This document shows positions 40,376 through 40,377 of a stretch of 40,377 nt of DNA, piece by piece (the first letter of the stretch is position 1; each line of letters opens with the position of its first letter). The position numbers and the translations under genes are program-made. Source of the stretch: an uncultured bacterium (GTDB lineage: Bacteria; Actinomycetota; Coriobacteriia; Coriobacteriales; Coriobacteriaceae); assembly GCA_905215065.1 (NCBI GenBank), contig CAJMOF010000017.1:1-40377 (forward strand). Direction: 5' to 3'. A model generated the notes under the pieces. The model did no database searches, was not told the origin of the DNA, and saw only the letters and a program-made list of their open reading frames with translations.

Positions 40376-40377
40376 GC

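Overview
The window looks like chromosome of a GC-rich gut actinobacterium of class Coriobacteriia, most likely Collinsella or a close relative. This is an inference from strong third-position GC codon bias, the gene order aroK-aroB-pepQ-efp-asp23-nusB-xseB-tlyA-nadK-recN, a T-box leader on ileS, and a fructose PTS with FruK-type kinases. Almost everything is core genome. I see no prophage, insertion sequence, CRISPR array or integrated element.

Layout. 1-611: an AT-rich left edge with the first 33 codons of a peptidase E-like gene (minus strand), then three terminator-like hairpins and no other gene. 612-1694: an iron-containing alcohol/glycerol dehydrogenase (minus). 1836-6815: T-box leader, ileS, lspA and an RluD-type pseudouridine synthase. 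6898-11384: a membrane glycosyltransferase, a minimal prepilin peptidase, a dGTPase-type HD protein and the AAA+ factor RarA. 11480-14639: a compact operon of a DUF948-like membrane protein, a degenerate RsbW-like protein, a SigB/F/G-type sigma factor and an AI-2E/PerM family transporter. 14646-14885: a small two-helix membrane protein on the minus strand. 15080-28197: alaS, ruvX, mltG, yqeG, aroK, aroB-like, pepQ, efp, asp23, nusB, xseB, tlyA, nadK and recN, many overlapping by a few bases.

28419-36290 is a fructose-uptake locus: a divergent RpiR-type regulator, a fused fructose PTS permease (IIB-IIC-IIA), HPr, enzyme I and two tandem 1-phosphofructokinase paralogues. Together these would import fructose as fructose 1-phosphate and convert it to fructose 1,6-bisphosphate. 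36492-37886 is a CCA-adding-type nucleotidyltransferase. Two identical tRNA-Glu(CUC) genes follow, then a flippase-like LPG_synthase_TM protein and a TetR-family regulator that ends two bases before the window does.

The most unusual content is non-coding or degenerate. Two intergenic spaces carry very long inverted repeats: 30-bp arms perfect at 31794-31920, with imperfect homology out to about 31754-31960, and 30-bp arms with one mismatch at 28229-28390. An aroB homologue and an RsbW homologue sit in their expected operons but appear to lack the residues that define their activities. Both FruK paralogues share a Cys in the usual GAGD motif. Candidate RpiR operators occur around the fructose genes. 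No complete new defence or biosynthetic system is visible.
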